A stretch of 64,000 nt of DNA, from contig NC_064437.1 of the NCBI RefSeq assembly GCF_023343835.1, positions 49,054,972 to 49,118,971 on the forward strand. The letters are read 5' to 3'. Positions 11,801 to 62,149 of the stretch are shown here, piece after piece. The translations under genes were made by a program, and so were the position numbers. The stretch is from Lagopus muta. Taxonomy: Eukaryota; Chordata; Aves; Galliformes; Phasianidae. Under the pieces are notes generated by a model. That model had not been told where the DNA came from. It saw nothing but the letters and a program-made list of their open reading frames with translations, and did no database searches. Numbering within the stretch: position 1 is the first letter of the stretch; every line of letters starts with the position of its first letter.

Positions 11801-13024
11801 CTTCCACCTTGAGGAGAGCAACACAACAGAACAGAACAGTGAGAAATGACAGCCATTGTTCTTCCAGCAAAATGGGAAGGATCGAGTTTTTCCACATCTT
11901 AAATGGAAAACTGCTCCAGCTGACGCTAAAAGCTGTTTACAGCTTGTTCAACAGCAAAATCAGCAGATGTGTTTGAAAAGTTCATTGCAAGGGAGCTGGA
12001 CTAGATTACCTTTAAGGATCCCTTCCAACTGAAACGTTTTTATGATCCTATGAGTTCAAAGGCAGGACTATGCTATTATCCTGTATTGTACTTCAGTACA
12101 GTTAAGAGTTCTCCAGCACGCTGTATCTTTGCCCTCGAGTTTGCAAAATGTCCGACTCTCCTTTGCTACAAGATGCAGTCGGTGCCAGGGAGCAATTCCC
12201 ATACTGACATCATTACTTCAAAAGCAAATCAGTCAGATTTGCATCTCAATTTCAAAACACCTCAAAAAGCAGAGAAGTCCAGCGTGGGCCCGAAGGGAAG
12301 GGTACCTCCAGAGACAGCATCCCAGCAGCCAGAGCCCTACATCCCTTCTCGGTATGCTGGAGGCGCAGTGCCACTCTGCACCGAGGACAATAATGAAATA
12401 AAAATAAAGCAAGTTTACATACTAAGCTGTTGCACTCTCGATCCCTCTCTCATTTCCCTTCCAGATTATTAGCAATTCCACAAGGATGCATGTAATTGAC
12501 GGTTCATTTCCCACTTACCTTGCAGAAGTGCTGCGGATCGGCTCTCCTGGCCACGCGCCTCCTCCTCAGCTTGAACACCCTCAGCTCGGCCTTCAGCACC
12601 TGCTCACCCCTCTCCATGGCGCTGACGTCGAAGAAGAAGCGGTCCTGCTCCACGGGAGCTGCGGGAGAGCGGCCTTTAGCCGCCGCTGCCCACGCCGCCC
12701 CGCCGCAGCGCTGCCCCCCGCCGCCCCCGGCTCACCTCGGTCCTCGAAGCTGCGCACCACGTCTCCCTCCAGCAGCCCGGGCGCGCGGGTGATGCCGTTG
12801 GCGTCGGCCACCTTGTTGAAGAGATCCACCATAAACTGCGGCGGCTTTTTGCGTGGCAGCACGTCGGGGGGCAGCTCCTCGATGTCGAACACCTCCCTCA
12901 GCCGCTGTAGCGCCGCCGCCTGCACTTCGTCCCGAGGTCCGGCGGTCAGGGGCAAGGCTCCGAGCCGCGCCAGCCCCAGCAGCCAGGCCAGCCCCATCCA
13001 CGGCCACAGCCACCCGCTTGCCAT
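8380..13024 (-). CDS. ADMP: ADMP-like BMP-family ligand, five-exon gene model
   Basis: Secreted TGF-beta superfamily ligand; in other vertebrates ADMP is a BMP-class signal of the organizer/node that tunes dorsoventral patterning. The model joins exons 13024-12736, 12658-12519, 11807-11691, 10501-10300 and 8858-8380. These total 1,227 nt and give 408 residues with matching phases. Residues 1 to about 23 form a signal peptide (MASGWLWPWMGLAWLLGLAR...). The prodomain contains PPQFMVDLFNKVADANGITR, typical of this subfamily. A furin site RKPR lies at residues 289-292. The mature domain of about 116 residues has seven cysteines (TAC, FYC, RGSC, PCC, CGCH end), a WxxW core and an NAT glycosylation site. 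I call ADMP rather than BMP2/4 or GDF from the prodomain wording and the YPSGYNAFYCRGSC stretch; another BMP-like paralogue is possible. The acceptor of the last exon is the weak point of the model. Confidence 0.8.
8859..10299 (-). other. ADMP intron 4
   Basis: About 1.4 kb with poly(T) near 9669-9685 and poly(A) near 9933-9952. No coding or element signature. Confidence 0.6.
10300..10501 (-). CDS. ADMP: ADMP exon 4 (prodomain C-terminal part)
   Basis: Acceptor TTACCAG at 10502 and donor TCTACAA|GTAAGT; 202 nt, phase 0 in and phase 1 out. It encodes VSKWVGSSNSNHGFLITATH and continues ...RNALLVLFTNSNKRRSSSF. The 'A.LV.FT' strand is the usual end of a BMP prodomain before the linker to the cleavage site. 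Confidence 0.8.
10502..11690 (-). other. ADMP intron 3
   Basis: About 1.2 kb of AT-rich sequence with the purine tract at 11318-11363. No other feature seen. Confidence 0.6.
11318..11363. repeat. A-rich / GAAA purine tract in ADMP intron 3
   Basis: Poly(A) followed by AAAAAAGAAAGAAAAGAAAGAAA, a pure purine run. Confidence 0.85.
11691..11807 (-). CDS. ADMP: ADMP exon 3 (prodomain)
   Basis: Exactly 39 codons, phase 0 on both sides. Acceptor CTCCTCAAG and donor ACG|GTAAGC. It encodes VEVYELLDGRSNPQKKNLIA, then a stretch ending GWEVFNVTQT. The 'VYELLD... W..FNVT' pattern is typical of BMP prodomains. NVT is a potential N-glycosylation site. Confidence 0.85.
11987..12053 (+). mobile_element. Short CR1 3' tail in ADMP intron 2
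   Basis: GGGAGCTGGACTAGATTACC then AAGGATCCCTTCCAACTGAA and TATGATCCTATGAG match the CR1 3' terminus in plus orientation. Confidence 0.8.
12519..12658 (-). CDS. ADMP: ADMP exon 2 (prodomain)
   Basis: Acceptor CTCTCCCGCAG at 12659 and donor AAG|GTAAGT. Phase 1 in, phase 0 out. It encodes VEQDRFFFDVSAMERGEQVL and KAELRVFKLRRRR. The FDVS...E.V..AELR pattern is the conserved latency-peptide strand of TGF-beta prodomains. It is separated from exon 1 by an intron of only about 77 bp. Confidence 0.85.
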
Positions 13025-13245
13025 GGCCGGAGCGCCGGCGCCCAGCCCTCACACGGCGTCCGGCCTCGCGGCTCTGTGCGGCGCTCAGCTCCGACGGCCG
13101 CCGTGCCCTGGGGCTGTGTCACCACGCCTCACCCGTGCCATTAAAGCCCCGTCAATGCTCAATGGGGCTCGCGAACTTCTAAGCGCTCTGCGAGGAGCGC
13201 GGCCTCTCCCCCTCTCCGCTCGGACCGGGCTGCCACCCGCTTAAA
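12545..13245. promoter_or_regulatory. CpG island over ADMP exons 1-2 and 5' flank
   Basis: About 700 bp of very GC-rich, CpG-dense sequence in an otherwise AT-rich window. It covers the first two ADMP exons and about 200 bp upstream of the ATG at 13024, so it is the likely promoter region. No canonical TATA box was seen at the expected distance upstream on the minus strand. Confidence 0.7.
12736..13024 (-). CDS. ADMP: ADMP exon 1 (signal peptide and start of prodomain)
   Basis: The ATG at 13024 opens a hydrophobic leader (WLWPWMGLAWLLGLARLGAL) followed by prodomain sequence ending VVRSFEDR. The donor is ACCGAG|GTGAGC, phase 1. The ATG is the first in this frame and is followed directly by the signal peptide, which decides the start. 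The exon lies in a CpG island, so large antisense open frames on the plus strand here are composition artefacts. Confidence 0.85.
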
Positions 13246-13389
13246 AATGAGGGTGAGCCTCTGTAACTTGCAGTTCTCCACCCACAGCCCTCGGTACGAC
13301 GGAGGGAGCAGTAGAGCTGCAGAAACAAGTCTGCTGGCCTGAGCACTATGCTGGTTGGGGACGAGACTTCTGCTCTCGCAGTGTAGCGG

Positions 13390-13450
13390 GAGGAGTTGCA
13401 CTTAATGATCCTTATGAGTCCCTTCCAACTCGGGATATTCTGTGATTCTC
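13390..13450 (+). mobile_element. Short CR1 3' tail
   Basis: TTAATGATCCTTATGAGTCC followed by CTTCCAACTCGGGATATTCTGTGATTC is a CR1 terminus of about 60 bp in plus orientation. Confidence 0.75.
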
Positions 13451-13903
13451 AAAGCAGTCAAGCTTCAGTGCAATTAGGCACGGAAGGTTACATGCATAAT
13501 AATACCCAAGCTAAACTCAGCTTTCAATAATTTTTTATACACCCCCAACATAAGCCAGCCAACCATGAAATCTTGAGGCATCGTACCCACTAGCCCTTTT
13601 CAAGGCAGTCTGTCAACTTAAAAGGAGCAATTTTATATTGCCAAGGGTTTATGCTGCCTCCCCAGGCAAAGGAAAGCGGGTTATGGGGTAGATAGACATG
13701 TCCCATCTGCTTAGCCACACTATCTAGGATAAGAGTACTGGCATCTGGGCTGTAGGAGAAAGAGGTGGTGATAGAGAGGCTGTAGCTGTGTTAATTACAC
13801 TCTTCAGCCACTCCTAAATTAGCCTTTTAAAGGAAAAAAATAGAACAGGGATCATTCAAGCAGCTCTGCTACACTCACCTTTTGCTGATCTCAGCTGAAA
13901 TAT

Positions 13904-14375
13904 AGGATCATAGAATCATTAAGGTTGGAAAAGACCTCTAAGATAACCTTCTCCAACTGTCCACCTACAACCAATATTCCCCATTAAACCTGTCCCTCAG
14001 TACCACATCTACATTTTTCTTGAATGCCTCCATGGATGGTGACTCCATCACCTCCCTGGGCAGCACATTCCAGTGCCCAACCACTCCTTCAGAGAAGTTT
14101 TTCCCAGTATCCAACCTGCACCTCTCCTGGCACATCTTGAGACAATTACCTTTCATCCTATTGCTGAAACCTGGGAGAAGAGGCTGACTCCTACATCACT
14201 ACAACCTCTTTTCAGGCAGTTGTGGAGAGCAAGGTCTCCCCTGAGCTGCTGCTTCTTTGAACTGAAGAATCCCAGTTTCCTCAGCCACATCCTGTAAGAC
14301 CTGTGCTCCAGAACTTCACCGCTTTGTTGCCCTTCTCTGGACACATTCCAGGGCCCTAAATCTCTTAGTGTGGCT
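13904..14375 (-). mobile_element. CR1 LINE fragment (3' part)
   Basis: The plus strand starts ATCATAGAATCATTAAGGTTGG and continues with GACTCCATCACCTCCCTGGG and TTGTTGCCCTTCTCTGGACA, the reverse complement of a CR1 3' region. It lies just 5' of the ADMP CpG island. Confidence 0.92.
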
Positions 14376-17052
14376 CTTCAGTTTCAGACTCCCTCCTACT
14401 ATCACTCCCTCTAGCCTTCAGCTGTTGCTGTAGCCAAATGTTCAGAGGAAAAAAACAAAACAAACAAAACAACCAACAGCTGTTACTGCTATTTTGTTGA
14501 TCCAGCCCACCATATGAGGTGCAGAGAACTGGTGCAGGAAAAGGAGAAGCAATGATGGGTTAATCAGAGCAGTTTAAAGAGCACTGTGGGTGCACTTAAA
14601 GCTGCAGCCAACTTCAATCCTCAAAATTCTGTAGTTGTCTTCAAAGAGCTGTAGGTATCTTGGCTCATGGCTAACAGCATGGTTGGTGGTAGAATGAATA
14701 CTCAATGCAACTACCTGCATGAGAGCATGGAAAAAGACTAGTAAGACATGAGAAATTGTCACAGGACTGTTTTTCAGTCATCCTAAAAGCTCAGTTTCCA
14801 CTCTTCCGCTTCTTTACATGCTCATCCTCACAAACCCTACTCTACCCTTGGGTCTCTTCATTTACTCCTAGTATCCTCCCTAGGCATATACCTCCATTTC
14901 TGCTCCCCTGGTGCTGCTTTCAGACATTAATGCCTGGAAATGCATAGCTAGGGTTCCCAAACAACCTTAACTCTGCCCTAGAGGCAAAGATTTATGAAAA
15001 AATCCTCTCTGTTTAATATAAGCTGGGACCACAAACAATGAAATGCCTCAATCACAGTAGTGCAACTGCAGAAATTCTAGCCTACTGTTAGCCAAACATA
15101 ACCCACTGAGTGCTGTGTTCTTTTATTTTCATATTTCTGATTAGGCAAACAACATAATGAAAGCCTCACTCCTTATTCTTTCGTAAGAATGTATGACTCA
15201 CCACTTATGTAAGCCTTATACAGGAGTTGGTCATAGCTCCACTGATGATACTACATTCTAGATTGCAATTAGTGCAAGGCTTCAACATCCCTGTTCTGTA
15301 CCATAAAAATAGTGTGTTCTCTCCACTTACATGTTACTAGCAGTGTGGCTTTGGGAGTCTAGGAAAAGCAGATAACCTATAGGGAACTATGATACACAGC
15401 TAACAACATAAAATTATAGGTGGATTCTCCAAAGAATTCAGTACTGGCATTGCTTTTCCTTCTCCCTCTCTTAAATGGATAAACAGCTTGGAGTGTCTGT
15501 AGAGTTCAAAACTGACAGGCTTTCAGGAACAGATTATGGGTAAGAACAGTGGGATTTATTTTGTGGCCTATCACCACCTCGTCTTTGATCACGTAGCAAT
15601 TAATATGGGATAGCAACACTGAAACAGCATGGTTCTCCCATTGTATCATTAATTGGCAGAGCAAAGTCTATTCGTGAGCCTTTGTTGCATATTTAAAAGC
15701 CCTAACAAATTTGGTTTTAAATGCATGGTCATCCCTGCTGTCTGAAATGAAGAGCTCAGCTCTGATTATACCTCCCTTTTCCTTTAATCTGTCAGTGTTT
15801 GTTTCATTTTAACACAAACTTCTTGAAACTAGTGAACAGAGCAGGCTGGAATTTGCTTCTTTCTCAGAGGAGTGGCCTAACTCTTCTCAGGACTTTCTGT
15901 CCAGGTTCTGTATTTTCTAGCTTGATTACTCAGTAATTTCTTCTTTCTGGATAAAGGAGTTGTTTTTGATTTTCTGAGCACAGTGTGATGCACTGCAGTC
16001 TTCACGATGGCTTTTGCTGGTTGGGAGCAAAAAAAAACCCCAAAATTGTTTCACTTGCTTCATAGCAGCTGCCTTAGAACCATTTTATAAAGAAAAGAGG
16101 ATGAACCTTGCATGAGAGGGGTCAGATTTCTTTCTGCTTCTAACGTTAGAGGCAGCAAAAACAGAGTTACCGATGAAATCTATGGATTATTAAGGCAAAC
16201 TTTACCTTCCCAATCTTAGCTAAAGGAACAGGACTGCACCACATCAGCAATACCATGTGAAGTAGGAATGTTGACATCACCCCAGAGCCTAGAATAGCAA
16301 TCCCATGAGGGGAGGGTAGATGGAGAGAGCCACTGAGTTAGTAAGCGTACATTCAGCATTTAGCTTGAATGTTGGAATGGGGAAATTATAAATGGCCTTA
16401 AGTAGCAGAGAGGTTTTACTGTTTATCTAATATATAAATATCTTTCCCAGGGGAGGGAAAACTCCCAAGTGCAGACTAGCCAGCACATCCTGACTCCAAG
16501 GCATGTGCCTCATTGAAGTCCTTCAAAAACTGGACTGTCAGTGTTTTGCGTGATAGTTTTCTGCAGACTACAGTTGCTGAATTCATGATCTAGACAAGAA
16601 GATGCCATATTACCTTTGTTTTTCCAACTAGGATTCTTTGTACTCTGCAAGCATTTCCTGAAGCATTTCCAAAAAAATTGTGACAGATTTCTTGCCTTTC
16701 CCCCGAAGACTGAACCAGTCAGATGGCAGAAAAAGAAAGCAATAAAATATCTCAACCAAAGTCTCTGAGCAATTTATAGCAGAATTCAGATCTCCCTGCT
16801 CTTACAAAACCAAACAAACAGATTATACCACATTTTAAATTGTCTCCATGCCTACACTGCCTAACTTTATTCCTTCCCAGTTTTTCCTCGTGGTTTAATT
16901 AATGGATTGGACAAGTATGGTAAAGTTTCTACAGGGTCTCTTAACATCTCATCTTTTCTCCAACTTAATATATCATCTAAGAAAGCACAGCCACAACCAG
17001 CACAAGAGGAACTGCATCATTCTAGATCATTCTTCTCATTGAACCACTGATG
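14376..17052. other. Intergenic sequence upstream of ADMP
   Basis: 2.7 kb without recognised gene or element. It could hold ADMP regulatory DNA, but nothing specific is visible. Confidence 0.5.
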
Positions 17053-18247
17053 TAAATAGGTCACTCCAAAACTAATGTCTGCTATTTATTTCCATGGAAA
17101 CTACAACAGATGCAATGAGTACAATACCATTATTTGATAGTGATTTTCAGCTACAAAACCCTGTTTTTCAATATAGTCACCCACCATTAACTATATGTTT
17201 TCACCAGTGCTGAACAAAAGCTCGCATGCCATGCTCATAAAAATCTGCACCATTGACCCATTGACAATCTGACCCATTGTTTGGCAGCTGCTATGACAAC
17301 GTTGTTACTAAGAAAATGTAGCCTATGTAATCCATCTTTCCTGAACAGATGGAGGTCAGAAGGGGCCAAATCTGTACTATACAGTTGGTGTGGTGGGACA
17401 GCCTGGACAAGATGGGCGGTGTGTTCCACAGACTTCAAACTGGTGTGGGAACCTGGTGTTACTGTATTGCAAGAGAAAGGTTGTCTTCTTCTCTAGCTAG
17501 ACTCAGGAAGTTTGAGCTTCAGTTTAGTTAGCACTGCAATGTAGTGGTCAGAGTTGACTGTCCAGGTTCCAGAAGGATCACCCCTTTCCTATCCCAAAAG
17601 GGAGTGCACTTTACCTTTTCAGGCCTTTGTCTTGAACATTTTCTTAGATGAGGAATTCATACGCTGTTCAATAGATTCTGAAAAACTTGCATATGGTGTT
17701 CTTTCTGTTCCTGTATGAGCATTTGTGGGAGCCACCTGGAGCAAACTTTGCAATATTCCAGTGTTGCCACCATCATTTCCAACATATTGAAGCTGATATT
17801 CAGCTCCTTACACAGTTTTCTGGTTGTAATCCTCTGATTTGCACAGATGAGCTGATCAACACACTCTTCATTTCAGTGTGACAGCTGTGCATGGCTGTCT
17901 GGAACACAATATGTCTTTCATTACTGAAATGCCCCACGGACCACCTCACTGTGCTCACATCCCCTCTGTGGTGTCCATAAGCATTCAACAAGCATCAGTG
18001 AGTGTCAGTGAGTGCAATTTTTTCTGCATGGAGGAATTCAGTGACAAATCTTTGCTTCATACACACCTCCATGTCAGATGCCATTGTGTCAGACTGTCTC
18101 TCTGCTGCCATCTGTCACAGAACAAAAAACTGTGATGGAATATTTGTGGGAAGGTTCAACCTCTACTGTCATACAACAACATTTGCCTCTGATGTAGCGG
18201 GCCAATAATAAAATAGGAGGCGTTACTTTCAGAGCAGCCTTTGTATA
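17053..18247 (-). mobile_element. Decayed mariner DNA transposon (Galluhop-like), nearly full length
   Basis: About 1.2 kb flanked by matching terminal inverted repeats (17053-17092, and 18207-18247 in reverse), each ending near a TA dinucleotide. On the minus strand the interior shows mariner transposase pieces in different frames: GDVSTVRWSVGHFSNE from the N-terminal half, and near the end VEHTAHLVQAVPPH, YSTDLAPSDLHLF (third catalytic Asp region) and NNVVIAAAKQWV. Multiple stops and frameshifts make it inactive. It lies between ADMP and ERCC6. Confidence 0.85.
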
Positions 18248-21200
18248 TCTGTTCCTCAACACCTTCTCTATCCAGGAGTGAAAATTGCTTAGACTGGTAT
18301 TGCTAGTATTTGACATCAGAAACACAGCACTATGCAAAAGAGATGCAAACAGGGTATTAGTCCACCAATTTTATTATTCATCTACCCAGTCCTTACCTTA
18401 AAAACAGCATTATTTGATGCTGGAGCAAATTGTTACTATTTTGGGAAAAAAAAAAAAAAAAAAAAAAAAAAAGGTACCAGTCTTTAAGACTGGTTTGTCA
18501 AGTGAATTTCAAATGAATTACTTAAATGCTGCTTCCATGTGACAGCTTTCCCTGAAGGACACATCCCATAACAACAACTATCACACTGATTTTTCTACTT
18601 ACGTGATGCCTTCCTGGACCTTTTTCCCTGATGAAGTACAACTTACCTTTTAACGACTACTAAAAATCACTGCCTTCACCTGTCTCCATGGCTTTTGAAA
18701 AACATGTCCCAAACTGCATTTCGAGTTCAGGCCAAAAATAGAGCCTACAAGATTAATCTTACACAATAATAGGATCTTTTCAGGAACACTACTCACCTGT
18801 ATTTGTCCTTTCCATACAGCAATATCAATAAGCACACAGAAATTGGAGAAAGATTAACATTCAGTGACTATTTCAATCACACACACACAGGATTCCACAC
18901 GACATGCATTTTAGTTCTGATGAAGGCCAATGTCAAAAGCTGAGGTCCTCAAGGAATGGCAATCAGCCCATCAGTGTCAGTAGAGCTGGAAAATTCAGTC
19001 CTGAAGACTGAGTAGCTTAGAGAAAGATCTGAAGGGTTTTATGAACAACAAAAATTCTGTGAAGCCCTTTGGGAAATCGTGGCCCTCCTGCTGTAGCTTC
19101 ATAAGACAGAGATTGCACTACTAGCAAGACAGCAAAAGTTAGTCAAGTTTAAGAAACTTTGGAATCAAAAGCAGACCATGTCAGTCGTGTATAAACAGGT
19201 ATGGGTGAATATAATCTGAATCCAGGACTTCCAAATTTAACAGTCCTATTCTGTACCACTTGACTTGCCAGGATAATGTTTATTGGCTGTAGCAGACTCA
19301 GTTCTCCCAGTGTATCCCACTGAGAAGAGGTTGAGCCAGAGCACTTATTTATGGATTTTAAAATACTTTTCCGTATTGTAAATCCCTGTTTCTATCCTAT
19401 CTGTCCATTCAGTGTATTGCTAACATTTCTTTTGTGGTGGGGCATTATGGTTCAGAAGATCAACCACCTATCACCTGCAGCAGAGCCTCTAGATCAGAAT
19501 TTAGTTTTTATACTAGAGGAGTTTTGTACAGTCAGCATGCTCAGGAGTTCAGCAAAAGGATGAACTAAGGAGAATAAATGCTTGGAAGAATATAAGGCAG
19601 GAAAAGGATGGGAAGGGGTGTAAAGCACCTTAATAACCAATGCTAGAGCTGCCTCCCAAATATTTACAGTGTGAAACACCAATTTTTTTCCTTCTATTTA
19701 AGCACTTATTGTTTCATGCTGAAATGGCTCTTTTTAATAACATTTAACTTGATTACAAAATTAACATTTGTATTTTGATTTTTCCTTTTCTCCTTCCTGA
19801 TGAGGTAAGAAAAATAAAAAGATAGAAGCCTTCCACATGAAGTTATTTTTGTAATCACACACAAAGTAACAACCACTCACTGCAGCACTGGATGCTTAGG
19901 AAATGGAAAGGGTGAAATAAAAGCTTTTGAAAATATTACATGCCTATAAGCCATCTGAAGGTAAATGTATTTGACTGCAAAATCATTAGTCAGGAACTGC
20001 TTCGTATCTTTTTTAAAGATATGAAGTGAATTGATTTTACACAGGTAAAGAAACAAAGTCAGATACAGCATCTATTCCAGAATAATAATAGGATTATTCT
20101 TAAATAACTCTTTCACTGTCAAATGTCTTGGCCGTCCCAGAACAACTTTCACCTATAAGTCAGTCTGTAGACCTTTAATCTCACATTTTTTTGAGACAAA
20201 ATACTTTAAAATATACTCACATTGAATATTATACTAATATTCATTCACCCTCTTAAACATCCACTAGTACTGGGAAACCTAGCTGCAAGGGCACATTATT
20301 TGAAGTTGCACGAAAAGCAGACTTGTACTTAAAGATCATTAGAATCATTTAGTCACAGTTACACTACAAAGGTAAAGATGGCTTCTCCACTCCATCCTCC
20401 CCCACCCCCCCAGCTCAGGAAGACTTCCAGAACAGATTTTTATTTCTACTTTTTTTTAATAAGTCCATAAAATCCAAGGATTTATAAAAGCACATGCAGG
20501 TCCATTTACATCAATAGATCATCAGTAAGAAGCTCCAAACATTCCTTGGTATAGGAAAAATGTCTTTAAGACTGAAAGTAGTACATAAAACAGGACACCA
20601 GAACTCATAGCTAAGGTGATAACAGCAGCTTTGCTGACGCAAATTCCTCAATTGCTCCTGGGGCATGGATAGAGATGCATGTTGTGGATGACACCAAAAC
20701 CCAACTGAAATCCTCTATAGCTTTGGAGAGAACAGTAGGATTGTATTAACTCTTCTACTGATCCGTTTTAAGTCCTATCAACAGACCTACAATTTTCTAA
20801 GCATTTCTGCAATTGCAACATGGATGCCTGGTTTCCTGTTTCTCCAGAAAGAGAGCACATAAGTAAACACAATGGTATTAGAAAAAGGTATCAGGAAAAG
20901 GTGCATCAGGCCCACCTTCAAATATCATGAGGAAGCAAAGCAGATTCTTCAACAGTCTGTTGTCTCCAATGCCAGCCTGTGAAAAGCTAACTAGTTATTT
21001 AAACAGTGAAGCACCACTTTTTGCAAATATCCGCAGATCCTTTAATACAGAATAAGAACAGAAGAAAAAGCCATTGAAAGTACTTAAAGATGACTCTTCT
21101 TTAGCAGTTTGTAACCCAGTTTGTATTCTTGCTTCACCACTCACCTTCCAGTGTTTGTACTTCAAATAAAAAAAAAAACAGAACTAACTCAGATTTCCCT

Positions 21201-22360
21201 TTTTTCAATAGCTTAGAGACAGTGAGGATATTAGGCACACCTAACTGTTCCTACTTCAAGTTATAGAGTAACTTAATGTTGCTGTGAAGATGTGCAAGAC
21301 TCTCATTTTTCTCTCACAACCTATCCATTTTTCCCCCCAATATTTCTTTATTTAGCACACCAAAGCTCTAACATAGCACTTGGGTTTGCTACAAATAATC
21401 AGATTCTCCCTTCTTGGAAGAAAACAGTTACTAGAATTTATCTGACTGGCCGGAAGACTGAGATTTTCTCCATCTACCTATCTACAGAATAGACAGGAGC
21501 ATATACAAAACTTACAGGTCACACTAGGACTGTGTAAACACATGATTATACTCAGCAAAATACAGTAAAAATCATTCCTCCTCTGACAATCTTGATCCTT
21601 GTAAAAGACCATGTGCTAACATGGAACTGGAAAATTTTCTATATAGAAATCAGTAAGAGTGAGATTTACAAATTTCCAATGGGATCTCAATCATCAGTCC
21701 ACAGCCTGTGACAAACACAACAGTTACTGTTATCTCACTGGTAAGAAGTACTGCACTGAGCAACTGGCCATGGTGTATAGTACTATGACTGAATCAATGG
21801 TTAAAGGGTAAATTATTTTTCCATAGTTCTATCAGTTTTCCATCAACTGTCAGGCTTCTTATTTTTGTGATTAAACCTCTGTGGGAATAGATTATTTTCC
21901 AAGTTAAGTAGCAATGTAAGTCACACTGTATTCGTTAGATGCTAGCAACAATGAAAGCAGAAACATTAAAAGCAAATTCTCACTACTAATGAAAGCTTCT
22001 TAATGATTTCAATACTCTTGTCAGTACAAGTGAATCTCTCATGTTGATCACAATTTTTTTTTTTTTTTTTTTTTGATGCTACACTGTGTGCCCAATGACC
22101 TCTTAAGTAACACAGAGAAAACAGAAAAGTTCTTGGGATTTCACAGAAATCAAATAAACGCCCACGGCAACATCCATGGCTCTTACAGCAGTAAAAAGTC
22201 AGCACATACTCTTCATCCCATCATTTCTTTTAAAGAAAAGCTGATATTTTGTATTGCTTCACCTATGAGGTAGGTTGCACTTCCATACAAATAGCTTAAA
22301 TTGGAAATGAAGCCAGCACTAAGCTTGCAGTGAGTGCTGCATCACTGTCTGCTCAAGTCA
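18248..22360. other. Intergenic sequence between the mariner and the ERCC6 3' end
   Basis: 4.1 kb, AT-rich, with a poly(A) run at 18446 and a poly(T) run near 22051. No gene recognised. Confidence 0.5.
18446..18472. repeat. Poly(A) run, about 26 A
   Basis: Homopolymer A tract in the ADMP-ERCC6 intergenic region. No retroposed gene was recognised upstream of it. Confidence 0.9.
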
Positions 22361-22366
22361 TTTATT
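22361..22366 (-). promoter_or_regulatory. ERCC6: Poly(A) signal AATAAA for ERCC6
   Basis: TTTATT on the plus strand reads AATAAA on the minus strand, about 100 bp past the ERCC6 stop, with a G/T-containing tract further downstream. It implies a short 3' UTR of about 120 bp, although further signals lie downstream and could give longer forms. Confidence 0.55.
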
Positions 22367-22465
22367 AAATCACAAACACAAATTCCTCATTTCAAAAGAT
22401 AAATAGTAAGTCTTTGACAGCAGAGCGTTGGCCAAGTGCAAACTGGTACCTTCTCCTGACAGAGG

Positions 22466-61590
<39,125 letters not shown>

Positions 61591-62149
61591 CTGAAAAACA
61601 AGAAGATTGCAATGTACTATTCAGTTACAGTAAAGAAAATTAGAACATTCTCAATTCAGACAATTTAAAAATTCCACAGTGTTTAAAGTAAGATTTAAAA
61701 AGGACTAGAGTTAAATAAGCACTTTATGACTAAACATCACTAGAAACATTGAAGACTTTAAAAATGTAAACATTAATAAATATTTGTAAACAAAGTTCTA
61801 CTAATATTAAAATGTCAAAGGAAATGACACTAAACAAACCACAGTTATTTAGTATTCAGAAGCCACAAGCCTGATGATTACAATAATGGAATGAAGTGGC
61901 TGATTTTGCTACTAAAGATAAACAGAATACAATTAAAAAAAAAAAAACAAAACAACAAAACAACACAAAACAGGCTACAGTGACAAGCATCAAAGATGGA
62001 AGCAGCATGGAACTAGCTGTAGTCAAGCATTGTAACTATTCTTATCAGTTCAATATGTCTTCAATGGGAAGACTTTCTATTAAACAGATTTTGGGACTCA
62101 GGAGTTGGATCTGGAGCTCACTCTTTTCACTCTGTGCACTGTTCTGACA

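Noticed and set aside
12050-12472. 140-codon plus-strand frame in ADMP intron 2
   Set aside because: No recognised domain; overlaps a CR1 tail; antisense to a well-supported gene.
12486-13244. 252-codon plus-strand open frame and other large frames over the ADMP CpG island
   Set aside because: They are antisense to ADMP exons 1-2; high GC removes stop codons, and the products are Arg/Pro/Ala-rich without a domain.
18446-18472. Poly(A) run as a sign of a processed pseudogene
   Set aside because: No retroposed coding sequence could be recognised next to it, and no flanking direct repeat was seen.
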